Part shown: one piece after another, positions 15,480 through 22,633 of the stretch
Position numbering within the stretch: position 1 is the stretch's first letter
Layout of the letters: the number at the start of each line of letters is the position of its first letter
Assembly (NCBI GenBank): GCA_964547135.1
Contig: CAZJMK010000043.1
Span: 1 to 36,596, forward strand
Direction of reading: 5' to 3'
DNA: 36,596 bases
DNA from: JAJXSS01 sp964547135
Lineage (GTDB): Bacteria; Planctomycetota; Phycisphaerae; Phycisphaerales; Phycisphaeraceae
The notes under the pieces: model-generated
Told to the model about the DNA's origin: nothing
The model's input: only the letters and a program-made list of their open reading frames with translations
Database searches by the model: none
Program-made: the position numbers and the translations under genes

Positions 15480-16346
15480 ATGAGTTGGGTACTTTCCGCG
15501 TTTGCTGATGAAGCAGGTTCGAAAATTGAAGATCAGATCAAAGCCCTGCAGCGCGGGGGAATCAAGCACGTGGACCTGCGCGGCATTGACACGTTCAATA
15601 TCACCACGCTGCCGACTGAACTTGCAAAGCAGGTGCAGCAGAAATTGAGCGACGCGGGCATCGGTGTGGCGATGTTCGGTTCGCCGATCGGCAAAATCGA
15701 CATCAACGACGATTTTCAAACCGACATCAACCGTTTGCGTCACCTGGCGGAACTGGCACCGATTTTCAATTGCAAATCAGTGCGCATGTTCAGCTATTAC
15801 AACAAACAGAACGCCCCGAAAGACCAATGGCAAACCGAATCGCTGTCACGGCTGAGCCAGTTGCGTGACGAGGCGGCCAAGCTGGGCATGAAGCTGTATC
15901 ACGAAAATGAAAGCCACATTTTCGGCGATCACCCGGCGGAGAACCTGGTCATTCTCAAAACCCTGCGCGACGGCAAACACTTTTTCGGCATCTTCGATTT
16001 CAGCAACTACAACATGGGCGGCGATGATGTTTACGCTGCGTGGAAGTTGCTGCAACCCTTCACTGATTGCATTCACCTGAAGGACAGCAACAAGGAGAAG
16101 GTGCATGTGCCGTTGGGGCAGGGGGCTGGGCATGTGAAGACGATTTTGAGCGAGGCACTCAAGGCCGGGTGGCATGGGCCGTTGACATTGGAACCGCACC
16201 TGGCGCATTCCAAGGCTGTGCTGGCGACCGGGCCTTCGGGTCAGGTGAACGTTGAGTATGCAAAACTCAGCCACGCCGAGTCGTTTCAGATCGCAGCGGA
16301 CGCGGCGCAAAAGTTACTCAAGGAAATCGGTGCCCCGGTGGTGTGA
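15480..16346 (+). CDS. Sugar phosphate isomerase/epimerase-like TIM-barrel protein
   Basis: The start ATG 15480 is chosen because GGAG lies 7 bp upstream; ATG 15468 is an in-frame alternative. The 288-residue protein is of the xylose-isomerase-like/AP endonuclease 2 TIM-barrel superfamily. Metal-ligand candidates sit at strand ends: Glu142 (YHENES), Asp173 (FDFSNY), His199 (IHLKDS) and Glu238 (TLEPH), the usual divalent-metal set. Such enzymes isomerise or epimerise ketoses and inositol derivatives. No signal peptide. Neighbouring oxidoreductases elsewhere in the window belong to the same kind of sugar metabolism, but there is no operon link. Substrate unknown. Confidence 0.87.
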   Translation: MSWVLSAFADEAGSKIEDQIKALQRGGIKHVDLRGIDTFNITTLPTELAKQVQQKLSDAGIGVAMFGSPIGKIDINDDFQTDINRLRHLAELAPIFNCKSVRMFSYYNKQNAPKDQWQTESLSRLSQLRDEAAKLGMKLYHENESHIFGDHPAENLVILKTLRDGKHFFGIFDFSNYNMGGDDVYAAWKLLQPFTDCIHLKDSNKEKVHVPLGQGAGHVKTILSEALKAGWHGPLTLEPHLAHSKAVLATGPSGQVNVEYAKLSHAESFQIAADAAQKLLKEIGAPVV

Positions 16347-16662
16347 TGAAGTTTGTCGTAATGATGCCGAACCCTTGAGGGTCGGATCAAGGGATGAATC
16401 AACCGGGGCTAAAGCAATTTGCGTTAAATATTGGAATACTTGAACCCCCTCTCCCTCCGGGAGAGGGTGGCCGAGTCTTCGAGGCCGGGTGAGGGCGTGT
16501 CTAATATATTGTTTAATGCGGGCGAATACGAGAATAGCGGACGCCTTCACCCTAACCCCCGCCGCGGCGAGGTTTTCAACTCTCCCGGGGGGAGAGGGGA
16601 CAGAAACCTCGGCGGCATGGGCTGTGGTGGAATCGTGATGACAAATGCGTGGAGGATTGTCG
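16347..16662. other. 316-bp gap holding an inverted-repeat element
   Basis: No gene is supported. Half of the gap (16445-16599) is a CCCTCTCC element; the rest (16347-16444) contains no recognised signal. GGAGG at 16651-16655 is the ribosome-binding site of the next gene. Confidence 0.55.
16445..16599. repeat. CCCTCTCC inverted-repeat element, copy 2 (155 bp)
   Basis: The left end 16445-16463 and the reverse complement of the right end 16581-16599 agree at 18 of 19 positions. The left end also folds as CCCTCTCCC-TCC-GGGAGAGGG. Inner arms GGGTGAGGGCGT and ACGCCTTCACCC form a second stem around an AT-rich loop. No gene inside. The best-preserved copy in this window. Confidence 0.8.
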
Positions 16663-17295
16663 ATGCGAAATTGGATTTTCATCGCCTTGATAAGTGTCAC
16701 GGTGCTGCCGGTGTTGGCGGACGAAGCGACCAAGCCGACAGCCGATGCTGTCACCCCCGTTCAAGCCGATGAAAAAGCAGCCGACAAAACCACTGCATTG
16801 CCGACTGTGCCGGTTGCACCGACCGCACCTGCTGCGAGCGCACCTGCCCCTTCTGCCGAGCAGGTGATTGCGGAACTGTTGCAACAGCGACAGGACGCCC
16901 CGGCAGTGGACCCGGTGCGTACAGCCGTCACGCCTCCGCCCACGGGCAACATCACTGACCGTCGGGTGCTGGGCACCGCCCCGGACACTCGCAACAGTTC
17001 GCCGGGGTTGCGACGGGAGGGTGATTTTGTGCTGAGTCGTCGCGGTCGGGTGGTGGTGAGTGAAGCGGGGGAGGCACCGCTGTTTGTGTTTGCCGCCGAT
17101 GGGGTGAACGCTGCCGAGCCGCCGATGAAACTGGCGCCGTCGCAATTAACCGAACAGGTCGAGCGCATCGTGAAGCAGCGCAGCGACCGGGTGGTGTTTG
17201 TCATCACCGGCCAGGTGTTGACCTATCGCGGTGCCAACCACCTTTTGCCCACGCAGATCATGGAAGATTTTGATCAGGGCAACCTCAAGCCGTGA
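16663..17295 (+). CDS. Secreted protein of unknown function, Pro/Ala-rich
   Basis: The start is ATG 16663 (MRNWIFIALISVTVLPVLAD), with a strong GGAGG 7 bp upstream; the longer open frame from 16645 is less likely. The 210-residue product has a cleavable signal peptide (likely cut after LPVLA), a long low-complexity stretch rich in Pro, Ala, Thr and Val (about 25-70), and a compact C-terminal part ending VVFVITGQVLTYRGANHLLP. That C-terminal pattern, a short beta-rich segment with 'YRG.N.LLP', looks like a conserved module of secreted planctomycete proteins, from memory and unverified. Probably periplasmic or surface; function unknown. Confidence 0.7.
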   Translation: MRNWIFIALISVTVLPVLADEATKPTADAVTPVQADEKAADKTTALPTVPVAPTAPAASAPAPSAEQVIAELLQQRQDAPAVDPVRTAVTPPPTGNITDRRVLGTAPDTRNSSPGLRREGDFVLSRRGRVVVSEAGEAPLFVFAADGVNAAEPPMKLAPSQLTEQVERIVKQRSDRVVFVITGQVLTYRGANHLLPTQIMEDFDQGNLKP

Positions 17296-17322
17296 TGACC
17301 AGCCCGGGGCTTTTTCACCGGC

Positions 17323-17328
17323 TATAAT
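17323..17328 (+). promoter_or_regulatory. Perfect TATAAT -10 box
   Basis: TATAAT lies 25 bp before ATG 17353, consistent with a short leader for the small basic protein. No good -35 hexamer was found at 16-18 bp, so the call rests on the -10 alone. Confidence 0.35.
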
Positions 17329-17352
17329 TTTTAAGCAATTATCATCGGATGA

Positions 17353-17583
17353 ATGACCATGCTGAAAACCAAAGCCAAAACATCGACGGCGGCCAAACCT
17401 TCACGACGCGATTCTGCAAAAATCAAAATCCGTGCGACGACCGCAAAATCCGCACGTGTTTCATCGGATGACGCTTGGATGTCATCAGCGGTGGACACCA
17501 TTCAACAACAGGTCACTAAATTAGAACGCGCATGGCGGACGTTGGAGTCGCGTTCTGTGAATATGGCAAATCGTTTGGCATGA
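17353..17583 (+). CDS. Small basic hypothetical protein
   Basis: The 76-residue protein has a Lys/Arg/Ala/Ser/Thr-rich N-terminal half (about 1-38), resembling the low-complexity tails of bacterial histone-like or DNA-associated proteins, and a helical C-terminal half (VDTIQQQVTKLERAWRTLES) that could form a coiled coil. No family recognised. ATG 17359 is a second possible start. A TATAAT box 25 bp upstream supports transcription. Nucleic-acid binding is only a guess from composition. Confidence 0.5.
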   Translation: MTMLKTKAKTSTAAKPSRRDSAKIKIRATTAKSARVSSDDAWMSSAVDTIQQQVTKLERAWRTLESRSVNMANRLA

Positions 17584-17642
17584 CTGGAGTACGCATCATG
17601 GGTGATATGATCGCCCCAGCACCTAGCCACTAGCCCCGTAAA

Positions 17643-17682
17643 GACGCCCTCACCCCTACCCTCTCCCGGCGGGAGAGGGGCA
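17643..17682. repeat. Half copy of the CCCTCTCC element
   Basis: CGCCCTCACC followed by the hairpin CCCTCTCCC-GGC-GGGAGAGGG corresponds to the right half of the element at 16445-16599. It lies between the small basic gene and the FmdB gene and may act as a terminator-like hairpin. Confidence 0.65.
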
Positions 17683-17716
17683 AATCAAAGCCCTTGATGT
17701 TCGATGGATATCCACC

Positions 17717-17947
17717 ATGCCCATTTACGAATACCGATGTGATGATTGCGAACATGTGACCGAACTGCTGCGCACCATGAGTCAGGCCGACGACAAAGCA
17801 AAGTGCGAATCGTGCGGCAGCGGGAAAACCCGGCGGGTGCAGAGCGTATTTGCCGCGACGGTGGCCGGTGGTACCACCAAGGAATGCCCTGCCACGGGGC
17901 AAGGTTGCTGCAAGTGTGTCAATGACGGGGCGTGCGGTCTAAATTGA
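17717..17947 (+). CDS. FmdB-family zinc-ribbon protein with Cys-rich tail
   Basis: The 76-residue protein begins MPIYEYRCDDC and has CxxC pairs Cys8/Cys11 and Cys30/Cys33, the diagnostic FmdB/CxxC-CxxC-SSSS zinc ribbon of about 40 residues. Family members are small putative regulators, first named after formamidase operons, with mostly unknown function. This copy has an additional C-terminal cluster of cysteines (57, 64, 65, 67, 73) that could bind a second metal. It ends directly at the 7-bp inverted array that separates it from the convergent nfnB gene. Confidence 0.88.
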   Translation: MPIYEYRCDDCEHVTELLRTMSQADDKAKCESCGSGKTRRVQSVFAATVAGGTTKECPATGQGCCKCVNDGACGLN

Positions 17948-18051
17948 TGGATAATGGATAAAGGATGATGGATAATGTGAAGAAGTTGATGTGCCGTGCG
18001 ATCTCTTTATTTTTGAACATTATCCATGATCCATCATCCATTATCCATTCG
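17948..18051. terminator. 7-bp-period inverted array between convergent genes
   Basis: The left arm has GGAT starting at 17949, 17956, 17963 and 17970; the right arm has ATCC starting at 18022, 18029, 18036 and 18043: four units each, exact 7-bp period, in opposite orientation around a 45-50 bp middle. The arms are largely complementary and would form a ~30-bp imperfect hairpin in either transcript. The element fills exactly the space between the FmdB stop (17945-17947) and the nfnB stop (18052-18054), fitting a two-way terminator or mRNA end-stabiliser (inference). Confidence 0.6.
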
Positions 18052-19476
18052 TCACCAAGCACCGGTTTTCAGATAATCATCCATCGATGCCGCGGCTTTG
18101 CGACCTGCGCCCATGGCCAGAATCACCGTGGCCGCTCCGGTGACGATATCGCCCCCCGCGAACACGCCCTTTTTACTGGTGCGCAGGGTCGCTTCATCCG
18201 CCTGGATGTACCCGCCCTTGCGCGTCTGCATGTCGGGCGTGGTCGATTGCACCAAAGGGTTGGCACTGGTACCCACGGCCACGATCGCCATGGCGATGTC
18301 CAGTTCATATTCGCTGCCCGCAATCGGCACCGGTCGGGGCCGACCTGATTTGTCGGGTTCGCCCAGCGCCATTTTTTGAATTTTCACCTTCCGCAGCCAG
18401 CCCTGCTCATCACCGATGAACTCGATTGGGTTTTGCAACAGTAACAGCTCAATGCCCTCTTCCTTGGCGTGCTTCACTTCCTCCAACCGGGCGGGCATTT
18501 CGGCTTCGGTGCGACGGTAAATCAGGTACGCATGTTCAGCACCGAGGCGTAATGCTGTGCGTACCGCGTCCATGGCGACGTTGCCCCCGCCGACCACCGC
18601 CACGTTTTTACCCTTGCAGTCAAACACCGGCTGATCGTGATCGTCACGATACGCCTTCATCAAATTCACCCGCGTCAAAAATTCATTGGCGGAGTAAACC
18701 CCCAACAGGTGCTCGCCCGGCACATTCAAAAACACCGGCAGCCCGGCCCCGGTGGCGACGAACACCGCATCATATTTTTCGTCCTGCATCAACTGGTCGA
18801 TGGTGACGGTTTTGCCGATGACGACGTTGGTTTGAAAATCGACGCCCATCTGACGCAGGGTGTCCACATCCTGGCGCACAATTTCCTTGGGCAGACGAAA
18901 TTCGGGGATGCCGTAAACAAGGACTCCGCCGATTTCGTGCAATGCTTCGAAGACGGTGACCTGATGGCCTTTTTGGACGAGGTCGCCGGCACATGACAAA
19001 CCTGCGGGGCCGGAACCGACGATGGCGACTTTTTTGCCGGTGGGCGGGGCTTTGTCGGGCAACCCCACCTGGCCGCTGGTGCGTTCCCAGTCGGCGATGA
19101 AGCGTTCGAGGTTGCCGATGGCCAGCGGGCTGGTGCGTTTGCCCAGTATACAATCACCTTCGCATTGCTCTTCCTGCGGGCACACCCGACCGGTGACAGC
19201 GGGCAGCACGTTGTCTTCGCGCAATTTTTTCGCAGCCGCCAGAAAATTGCCTTCGAGCACCAGGTCCACGAACTCACGGATTTTGACCCCGACCGGGCAG
19301 CCGGAGGTGCAGGCCGGGTGGGCACATGAAAGGCAGCGCTGCGCTTCGTGCTGGGCAGCGAGCACTTCAAGCCCCAGGTTCACTTCGCCGAAGTTTCGCC
19401 GGCGCTCGGAAGCAGGCTGTTCGGGCATGTGCACACGGGGCAGTTTGAAACGTTCTTTGGGGGGCAGTTTGTCCAT
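18052..19476 (-). CDS. nfnB: NfnB-type subunit (glutamate synthase small-subunit family)
   Basis: The 474-residue protein belongs to the GltD-like flavoprotein family. The N-terminal iron-sulfur domain has Cys48, 51, 56, 60 and Cys99, 105, 109, matching two [4Fe-4S] clusters. VGSGPAGL (153-160) binds FAD, and VVGGGNVAMD (294-303) with YRRTEAEMPAR (320-330) binds NADPH. Such proteins work either as the glutamate synthase small subunit or as NfnB. Its neighbour encodes an NfnA-like protein and no large glutamate synthase gene is present, so NfnB is favoured. NfnAB reversibly couples NADPH oxidation to reduction of ferredoxin and NAD by flavin-based electron bifurcation. It lies 95 bp downstream of nfnA, separated by an 8-bp inverted array. 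Length matches NfnB from other bacteria. Confidence 0.83.
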   Translation of the reverse strand: MDKLPPKERFKLPRVHMPEQPASERRRNFGEVNLGLEVLAAQHEAQRCLSCAHPACTSGCPVGVKIREFVDLVLEGNFLAAAKKLREDNVLPAVTGRVCPQEEQCEGDCILGKRTSPLAIGNLERFIADWERTSGQVGLPDKAPPTGKKVAIVGSGPAGLSCAGDLVQKGHQVTVFEALHEIGGVLVYGIPEFRLPKEIVRQDVDTLRQMGVDFQTNVVIGKTVTIDQLMQDEKYDAVFVATGAGLPVFLNVPGEHLLGVYSANEFLTRVNLMKAYRDDHDQPVFDCKGKNVAVVGGGNVAMDAVRTALRLGAEHAYLIYRRTEAEMPARLEEVKHAKEEGIELLLLQNPIEFIGDEQGWLRKVKIQKMALGEPDKSGRPRPVPIAGSEYELDIAMAIVAVGTSANPLVQSTTPDMQTRKGGYIQADEATLRTSKKGVFAGGDIVTGAATVILAMGAGRKAAASMDDYLKTGAW

Positions 19477-19485
19477 GGAATGTCT

Positions 19486-19577
19486 GGTTGATCAGTTAAT
19501 TGGTTCACTGGTTAATTGGTTGTTGGTTGGATGGATCGGTTAACCAGTTAACCCATCAACCAGTTAACCAATTAACC
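19486..19577. repeat. 8-bp-period inverted array in the nfnA-nfnB spacer
   Basis: GGTT/AGTT-type units start at 19486, 19494, 19502, 19510 and 19518 (then a one-base slip). Five units ending in AACC (TTAACC or TCAACC) end at 19545, 19553, 19561, 19569 and 19577. The second set is the reverse complement of the first in type, so the spacer RNA would fold into a long imperfect hairpin between the two genes. The last unit contains the nfnA stop codon (19574-19572). Confidence 0.75.
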
Positions 19578-20447
19578 GCCTTGGTGGCTACTCATTTTCG
19601 TCAGATTGCACACGTGTTGCGTGGGGTGTTGTGCCAGTTCAGTCAATTGCTGTTTTTCGATGTCAGCGTACATGCGGTTGCGTTGTGCCAGTATGGCAAA
19701 GTCCACCTCATGGGCGTCGAATTCGGGGCCGTCAACGCAGGCGAATTTGCTTTGCCCGCCGACGATGACCCGACACCCGCCGCACATGCCCGTGCCATCG
19801 ACCATGACCGGATTCAGGCTGACCATGGTTTTGATTTTGTGTGGCCTGGTCACCTCAGCCACGGCCCGCATCATCGGTATCGGCCCGATCGCCAACACGA
19901 AATCAACCCTGGTTCCACTGTCGATGAGTGTTTGTAGTTTGTTGGTGACAAACCCCTTCTCGCCATACGACCCATCATCGGTGACGATGTGCGTCTGATC
20001 GCTGGTGGCTTTGACTTCGTTTTCGAGAATGATCAATTCTTTGGTGCGGGCGCCGATGATGCTGATGACCTGGTTGCCTGCTTTTTTCATGGCGACGGCG
20101 GTGGGGTACGCAATGGCGGTGCCCAGTCCGCCGCCGATGATGACGACCGTGCCGTAGGCTTCGATATCGGAGGGTTTGCCCAGAGGTCCGACGACATCGA
20201 GTATGTCATCGCCGGCTTGCAGGCTGTTGAGTAATTTGGTGGTTTTGCCGATGCCCTGAACGACGATGGTGATGGTGCCGTCAGCGGTGTTGCTGTCCGC
20301 GATGGTCAGCGGAATGCGTTCACCCTGGTCATGCACACGCAGAATGACAAACTGCCCGGCTTGGCGCGACTTGGCAATACGTGGCGCCTGAATGCGAAAC
20401 AACTTCACATCGGGGGACAGAAATCGGGCTTCGACAATACGGAACAT
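19572..20447 (-). CDS. nfnA: NfnA-type FAD/[2Fe-2S] subunit
   Basis: The 291-residue protein belongs to the ferredoxin-NADP reductase/PyrK-like family. RIPLTIA (44-50) is the FAD-binding RxPLT motif and IIGGGLGTAIAYP (103-115) the NAD-binding loop. C-terminally VDGTGMCGGCRV and FACVDGPEFD hold Cys222, Cys225 and Cys237. Asp217 is a candidate for the unusual aspartate ligand reported for the NfnA [2Fe-2S] cluster. The DGTGMCGxCR...CVDGPEFDAHEVDF pattern fits NfnA/sulfide dehydrogenase beta better than PyrK. CGGAG precedes ATG 20447. pyrC is nearby but on the opposite strand, so PyrK is the weaker alternative. Predicted partner of the adjacent NfnB in a cytoplasmic electron-bifurcating complex. 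Confidence 0.83.
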   Translation of the reverse strand: MFRIVEARFLSPDVKLFRIQAPRIAKSRQAGQFVILRVHDQGERIPLTIADSNTADGTITIVVQGIGKTTKLLNSLQAGDDILDVVGPLGKPSDIEAYGTVVIIGGGLGTAIAYPTAVAMKKAGNQVISIIGARTKELIILENEVKATSDQTHIVTDDGSYGEKGFVTNKLQTLIDSGTRVDFVLAIGPIPMMRAVAEVTRPHKIKTMVSLNPVMVDGTGMCGGCRVIVGGQSKFACVDGPEFDAHEVDFAILAQRNRMYADIEKQQLTELAQHPTQHVCNLTKMSSHQGG

Positions 20448-20500
20448 GGAAAACTCCGGTAAGGATTGAGCATTTTAGCGAGTTTCAAGAGGCAGGTAAG

Positions 20501-20539
20501 TGACAAGTCGTCGAGTGGCCGAGTGGTCAAGTGTCGAAA
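20501..20539 (+). repeat. 8-bp-period array, GTGGCCAA type
   Basis: Units start at 20508 (GTCG), 20516 and 20524 (GTGG) and 20532 (GTGT), exact 8-bp spacing, with GTGACAAG at 20501 just before. A GTTAGCGCC module follows at about 20552 and a second array at 20584. Confidence 0.7.
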
Positions 20540-20551
20540 TCGTGTTCGGAA

Positions 20552-20572
20552 GTTAGCGCCGCGATTGATCGT
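20552..20572 (+). repeat. Solo GTTAGCGCC end repeat
   Basis: This copy matches the first ~20 bp of the ends of the 6060-6467 segment (GTTAGCGCCGCGATTGATCG) but has no inverted partner nearby. It sits between two 8-bp arrays. Confidence 0.7.
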
Positions 20573-20583
20573 GCTGCCAGAAG

Positions 20584-20619
20584 TGGTCAAGTGGCCCAGT
20601 GGCCAAGTGGTCAAGTGCG
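20584..20619 (+). repeat. 8-bp-period array, GTGGCCAA type
   Basis: GTGG starts at 20584, 20592, 20600 and 20608 and GTGC at 20616, an exact 8-bp period over five units. It lies in the divergent gap between nfnA (minus) and the small membrane protein/pyrC (plus). Confidence 0.8.
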
Positions 20620-20733
20620 AAGACAACGACAATTTCCCCAAACCTCACCACCGCACCCGTTTTCGCTGGGTTATCGCCCCAACCGGATGGGTCGCCTTGA
20701 GTCACCCCCGGTGTTGGGCCGATACATTCAGCG

Positions 20734-20922
20734 ATGTTGTGGAACCTGCCCCATCCCGCGTTATTGGCCATTGCTTTGTTCATTTACCTGATGGTGCTTT
20801 GCTGTCTCAAAGTGCTGGCTTTGCGTTACCACAATCACATCGCCCTGCATGACCGGGTGCGCGAGTCGCATCAACTGCGTGCCGAGTATCAACGCATTTT
20901 GGACGAGCAGGGCCAGAAGTGA
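20734..20922 (+). CDS. Small single-pass membrane protein, hypothetical
   Basis: The 62-residue frame encodes one strong membrane helix (about 8-30, LLAIALFIYLMVLCCLKVLA) followed by a charged helical tail (HDRVRESHQLRAEYQRILDE). No ribosome-binding site is obvious and no family is recognised. It lies 66 bp upstream of pyrC on the same strand. The coherent membrane-plus-amphipathic-helix design argues for a real gene, but the short length leaves doubt. Confidence 0.45.
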   Translation: MLWNLPHPALLAIALFIYLMVLCCLKVLALRYHNHIALHDRVRESHQLRAEYQRILDEQGQK

Positions 20923-20988
20923 TCGTTAGCGTTCATGACCCTTGATTCAATCACTTCCGCGGACACTGCCCCATGGTAAACTTGGGCC

Positions 20989-22371
20989 ATGGCACGCATT
21001 GTCATCACCGGCGGACGCGTTATCGACCCAGCCTCGCAATTGGATCAGGTCACCGATGTGACCCTCGACAACGGCAAGGTGGTCGGTCTTTCCAGGGTCA
21101 GCAAACCGGACACGCAGGCGGACACCGTGATACGAGCCGAGGGCTGCATCGTCGCCCCCGGCCTGATCGACATTCACGTACACTTCCGCGAACCCGGACA
21201 GGAAGAAAAAGAAACCGTTGCCACCGGCGCAGCCTCGGCGGTGCATGGGGGGTTTACCAGTGTCTGCTGCATGCCCAACACCAACCCGGCACTCGACGAC
21301 AACGGGCGGATTGATTTTGTACACCTGCAAGCCCGACGTGCCAACCTCGCCAATGTGTTTGCAGTCGGGGCGATCACCAAGGGGCGGGCCGGCAAGGAAC
21401 TGGCGGAAATCGGCCTGATGGCCCAGGCCGGGGCGGTGGCATTTTCTGATGATGGTGTCGCGGTGGCTTCAGCGTCGGTGATGTCCAAGGCCCTGTCGTA
21501 CATCGCCATGACCGGCAAGGTGCTGATGCAGCATTGTGAAGACCCGGAACTGGGCGGCGGGGCGATGAATGCAGGTTCACTGGCCACGCGCTTAGGGTTG
21601 TCCGGTTGGCCGAGGGTCGCGGAAGAATTGATCATTCAGCGTGATATTTTGCTCAACCTGCGACAGAACATTGGTTGCCGCTATCACGTTCAGCATATTT
21701 CGTCAGGTGGCAGTGTCGAACTGGTGCGCCGGGCAAGGGCGGACTTGTTCGGGCAGGCACACATCACGGCTGAAGCGTCGCCGCATCATTTGCTGCTCAC
21801 CGAAGACAATTGCGTTGGGTATGACACGAATTACAAAATGAACCCGCCGTTGCGGGGGCAGCGTGATGTCGAGGCGATACTGGCGGGCATCAAGGATGGG
21901 TCGATCACCATTTTGGCGACGGATCACGCCCCGCACACGCAGGAGGAAAAAGAACTCGAATTCGCCGCAGCACCCTACGGGATCATCGGCCTTGATTGCG
22001 CGCTACCCTTGTACATGCGTGCATTGATCGAGTCAGGCACCATCGATTGGCCAGCCATGCTCGCCATGATGACCAGCAACCCGGCCAGGTTGTGTAACCT
22101 CATTGGCAAAGGTTCGCTGACCCCGGGCAGTGATGCGGATGTGACGATCATCGACCCGAAATGTCATTGGACGATTGATGCGGGTGATTTTGCCAGCAAA
22201 AGCCGTAACTGCCCGTTTCATGGATGGAAGGTTACCGGTCGGGCAGTGGTGACGATTGTCAACGGCCAGGTGAAACTCTGCCGTGATGCGGAACGACTCA
22301 CCGGCCCCGGTCGCAGCAGCGCACCCACGTGCAGCGGTGAATTGTTACAGGCGATGGTGGCCGGTCGGTGA
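20989..22371 (+). CDS. pyrC: Dihydroorotase (class I)
   Basis: The 460-residue protein is an amidohydrolase of pyrimidine synthesis, cyclising carbamoyl-aspartate to dihydroorotate. DIHVHFREPG (61-70) gives the metal ligands His63 and His65. FSDDG (152-156), His182 (QHCED), His236 (YHVQHIS) and Asp312 (TDHAPH) complete the binuclear-type site of the class I, PyrC/AllB-like branch. The substrate-binding MPNTNP motif (95-100) is present. Length (about 430-460) fits. An active-site residue set this complete argues for catalysis rather than a PyrC' pseudo-subunit. No pyrB is in the window. ATG 20989 has no strong ribosome-binding site. It is followed by a pair of strong hairpins. Confidence 0.93.
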   Translation: MARIVITGGRVIDPASQLDQVTDVTLDNGKVVGLSRVSKPDTQADTVIRAEGCIVAPGLIDIHVHFREPGQEEKETVATGAASAVHGGFTSVCCMPNTNPALDDNGRIDFVHLQARRANLANVFAVGAITKGRAGKELAEIGLMAQAGAVAFSDDGVAVASASVMSKALSYIAMTGKVLMQHCEDPELGGGAMNAGSLATRLGLSGWPRVAEELIIQRDILLNLRQNIGCRYHVQHISSGGSVELVRRARADLFGQAHITAEASPHHLLLTEDNCVGYDTNYKMNPPLRGQRDVEAILAGIKDGSITILATDHAPHTQEEKELEFAAAPYGIIGLDCALPLYMRALIESGTIDWPAMLAMMTSNPARLCNLIGKGSLTPGSDADVTIIDPKCHWTIDAGDFASKSRNCPFHGWKVTGRAVVTIVNGQVKLCRDAERLTGPGRSSAPTCSGELLQAMVAGR

Positions 22372-22384
22372 TTTATTTTTGTGG

Positions 22385-22404
22385 CACCGCCGCCCTCGGC
22401 GGTG
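22385..22404 (+). terminator. Hairpin 1 after pyrC
   Basis: CACCGCCG-CCCT-CGGCGGTG is a perfect 8-bp stem with a 4-nt loop, followed by a moderately T-rich stretch (AGTTCTTTGTATTTT). It begins 14 bp after the pyrC stop. Likely intrinsic terminator for the plus strand. Confidence 0.65.
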
Positions 22405-22421
22405 AGTTCTTTGTATTTTGG

Positions 22422-22441
22422 CACCGCCGCCCTCGGCGGTG
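22422..22441 (+). terminator. Hairpin 2 after pyrC, direct copy of hairpin 1
   Basis: An identical CACCGCCG-CCCT-CGGCGGTG hairpin, 37 bp after the first. It looks like a tandem back-up terminator or an unexplained duplication; flanks GGCACC...GAGTT are also repeated. Confidence 0.6.
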
Positions 22442-22478
22442 AGTTTCATTGTGACATCATTGAGTGCCACAAGTGATC

Positions 22479-22494
22479 GGGCTGTGGGCAGCCC
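22479..22494. repeat. GGGCTG-TGGG-CAGCCC hairpin
   Basis: A 6-bp stem with a 4-nt loop located between the two terminator pairs. Unlike its neighbours it is not duplicated and has no T-rich tail. Confidence 0.5.
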
Positions 22495-22545
22495 AAAGCG
22501 TCTGCCAACAGGCACCCAGTGTTATGTGATTATTCAAAAGTAAAA

Positions 22546-22565
22546 CCCAGCCGAGGGCGGCTGGG
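22546..22565 (-). terminator. Hairpin 3, reading towards pyrC
   Basis: CCCAGCCG-AGGG-CGGCTGGG, 8-bp stem. On the minus strand it is followed by TTTTACTT, so it fits an intrinsic terminator for the membrane-protein genes transcribed leftwards from 24271 and 23398. Its core GCCGAGGGCGGC is the reverse complement of the core of hairpins 1 and 2. Confidence 0.65.
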
Positions 22566-22587
22566 CTACCTAAAGAATCAAGTAAAA

Positions 22588-22607
22588 CCCAGCCGAGGGC
22601 GGCTGGG
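22588..22607 (-). terminator. Hairpin 4, direct copy of hairpin 3
   Basis: Same sequence as 22546-22565 with the same AAGTAAAA/GGGCTAC flanks (TTTTACTT on the minus strand), 42 bp away. It is the first terminator met by transcripts from the minus-strand gene ending at 22634. Confidence 0.65.
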
Positions 22608-22633
22608 CTACATATTTTTGCATCAAATGACTT

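Noticed and set aside
19572..20447. PyrK assignment (dihydroorotate dehydrogenase electron-transfer subunit) because pyrC is near
   Set aside because: The Cys motif and C-terminus match NfnA better, the adjacent gene encodes an NfnB-like protein, and pyrC is divergently transcribed.
20501..20619. CRISPR-like array
   Set aside because: Units are 8 bp and contiguous without spacers of 25-40 bp, and no cas gene is in the window.
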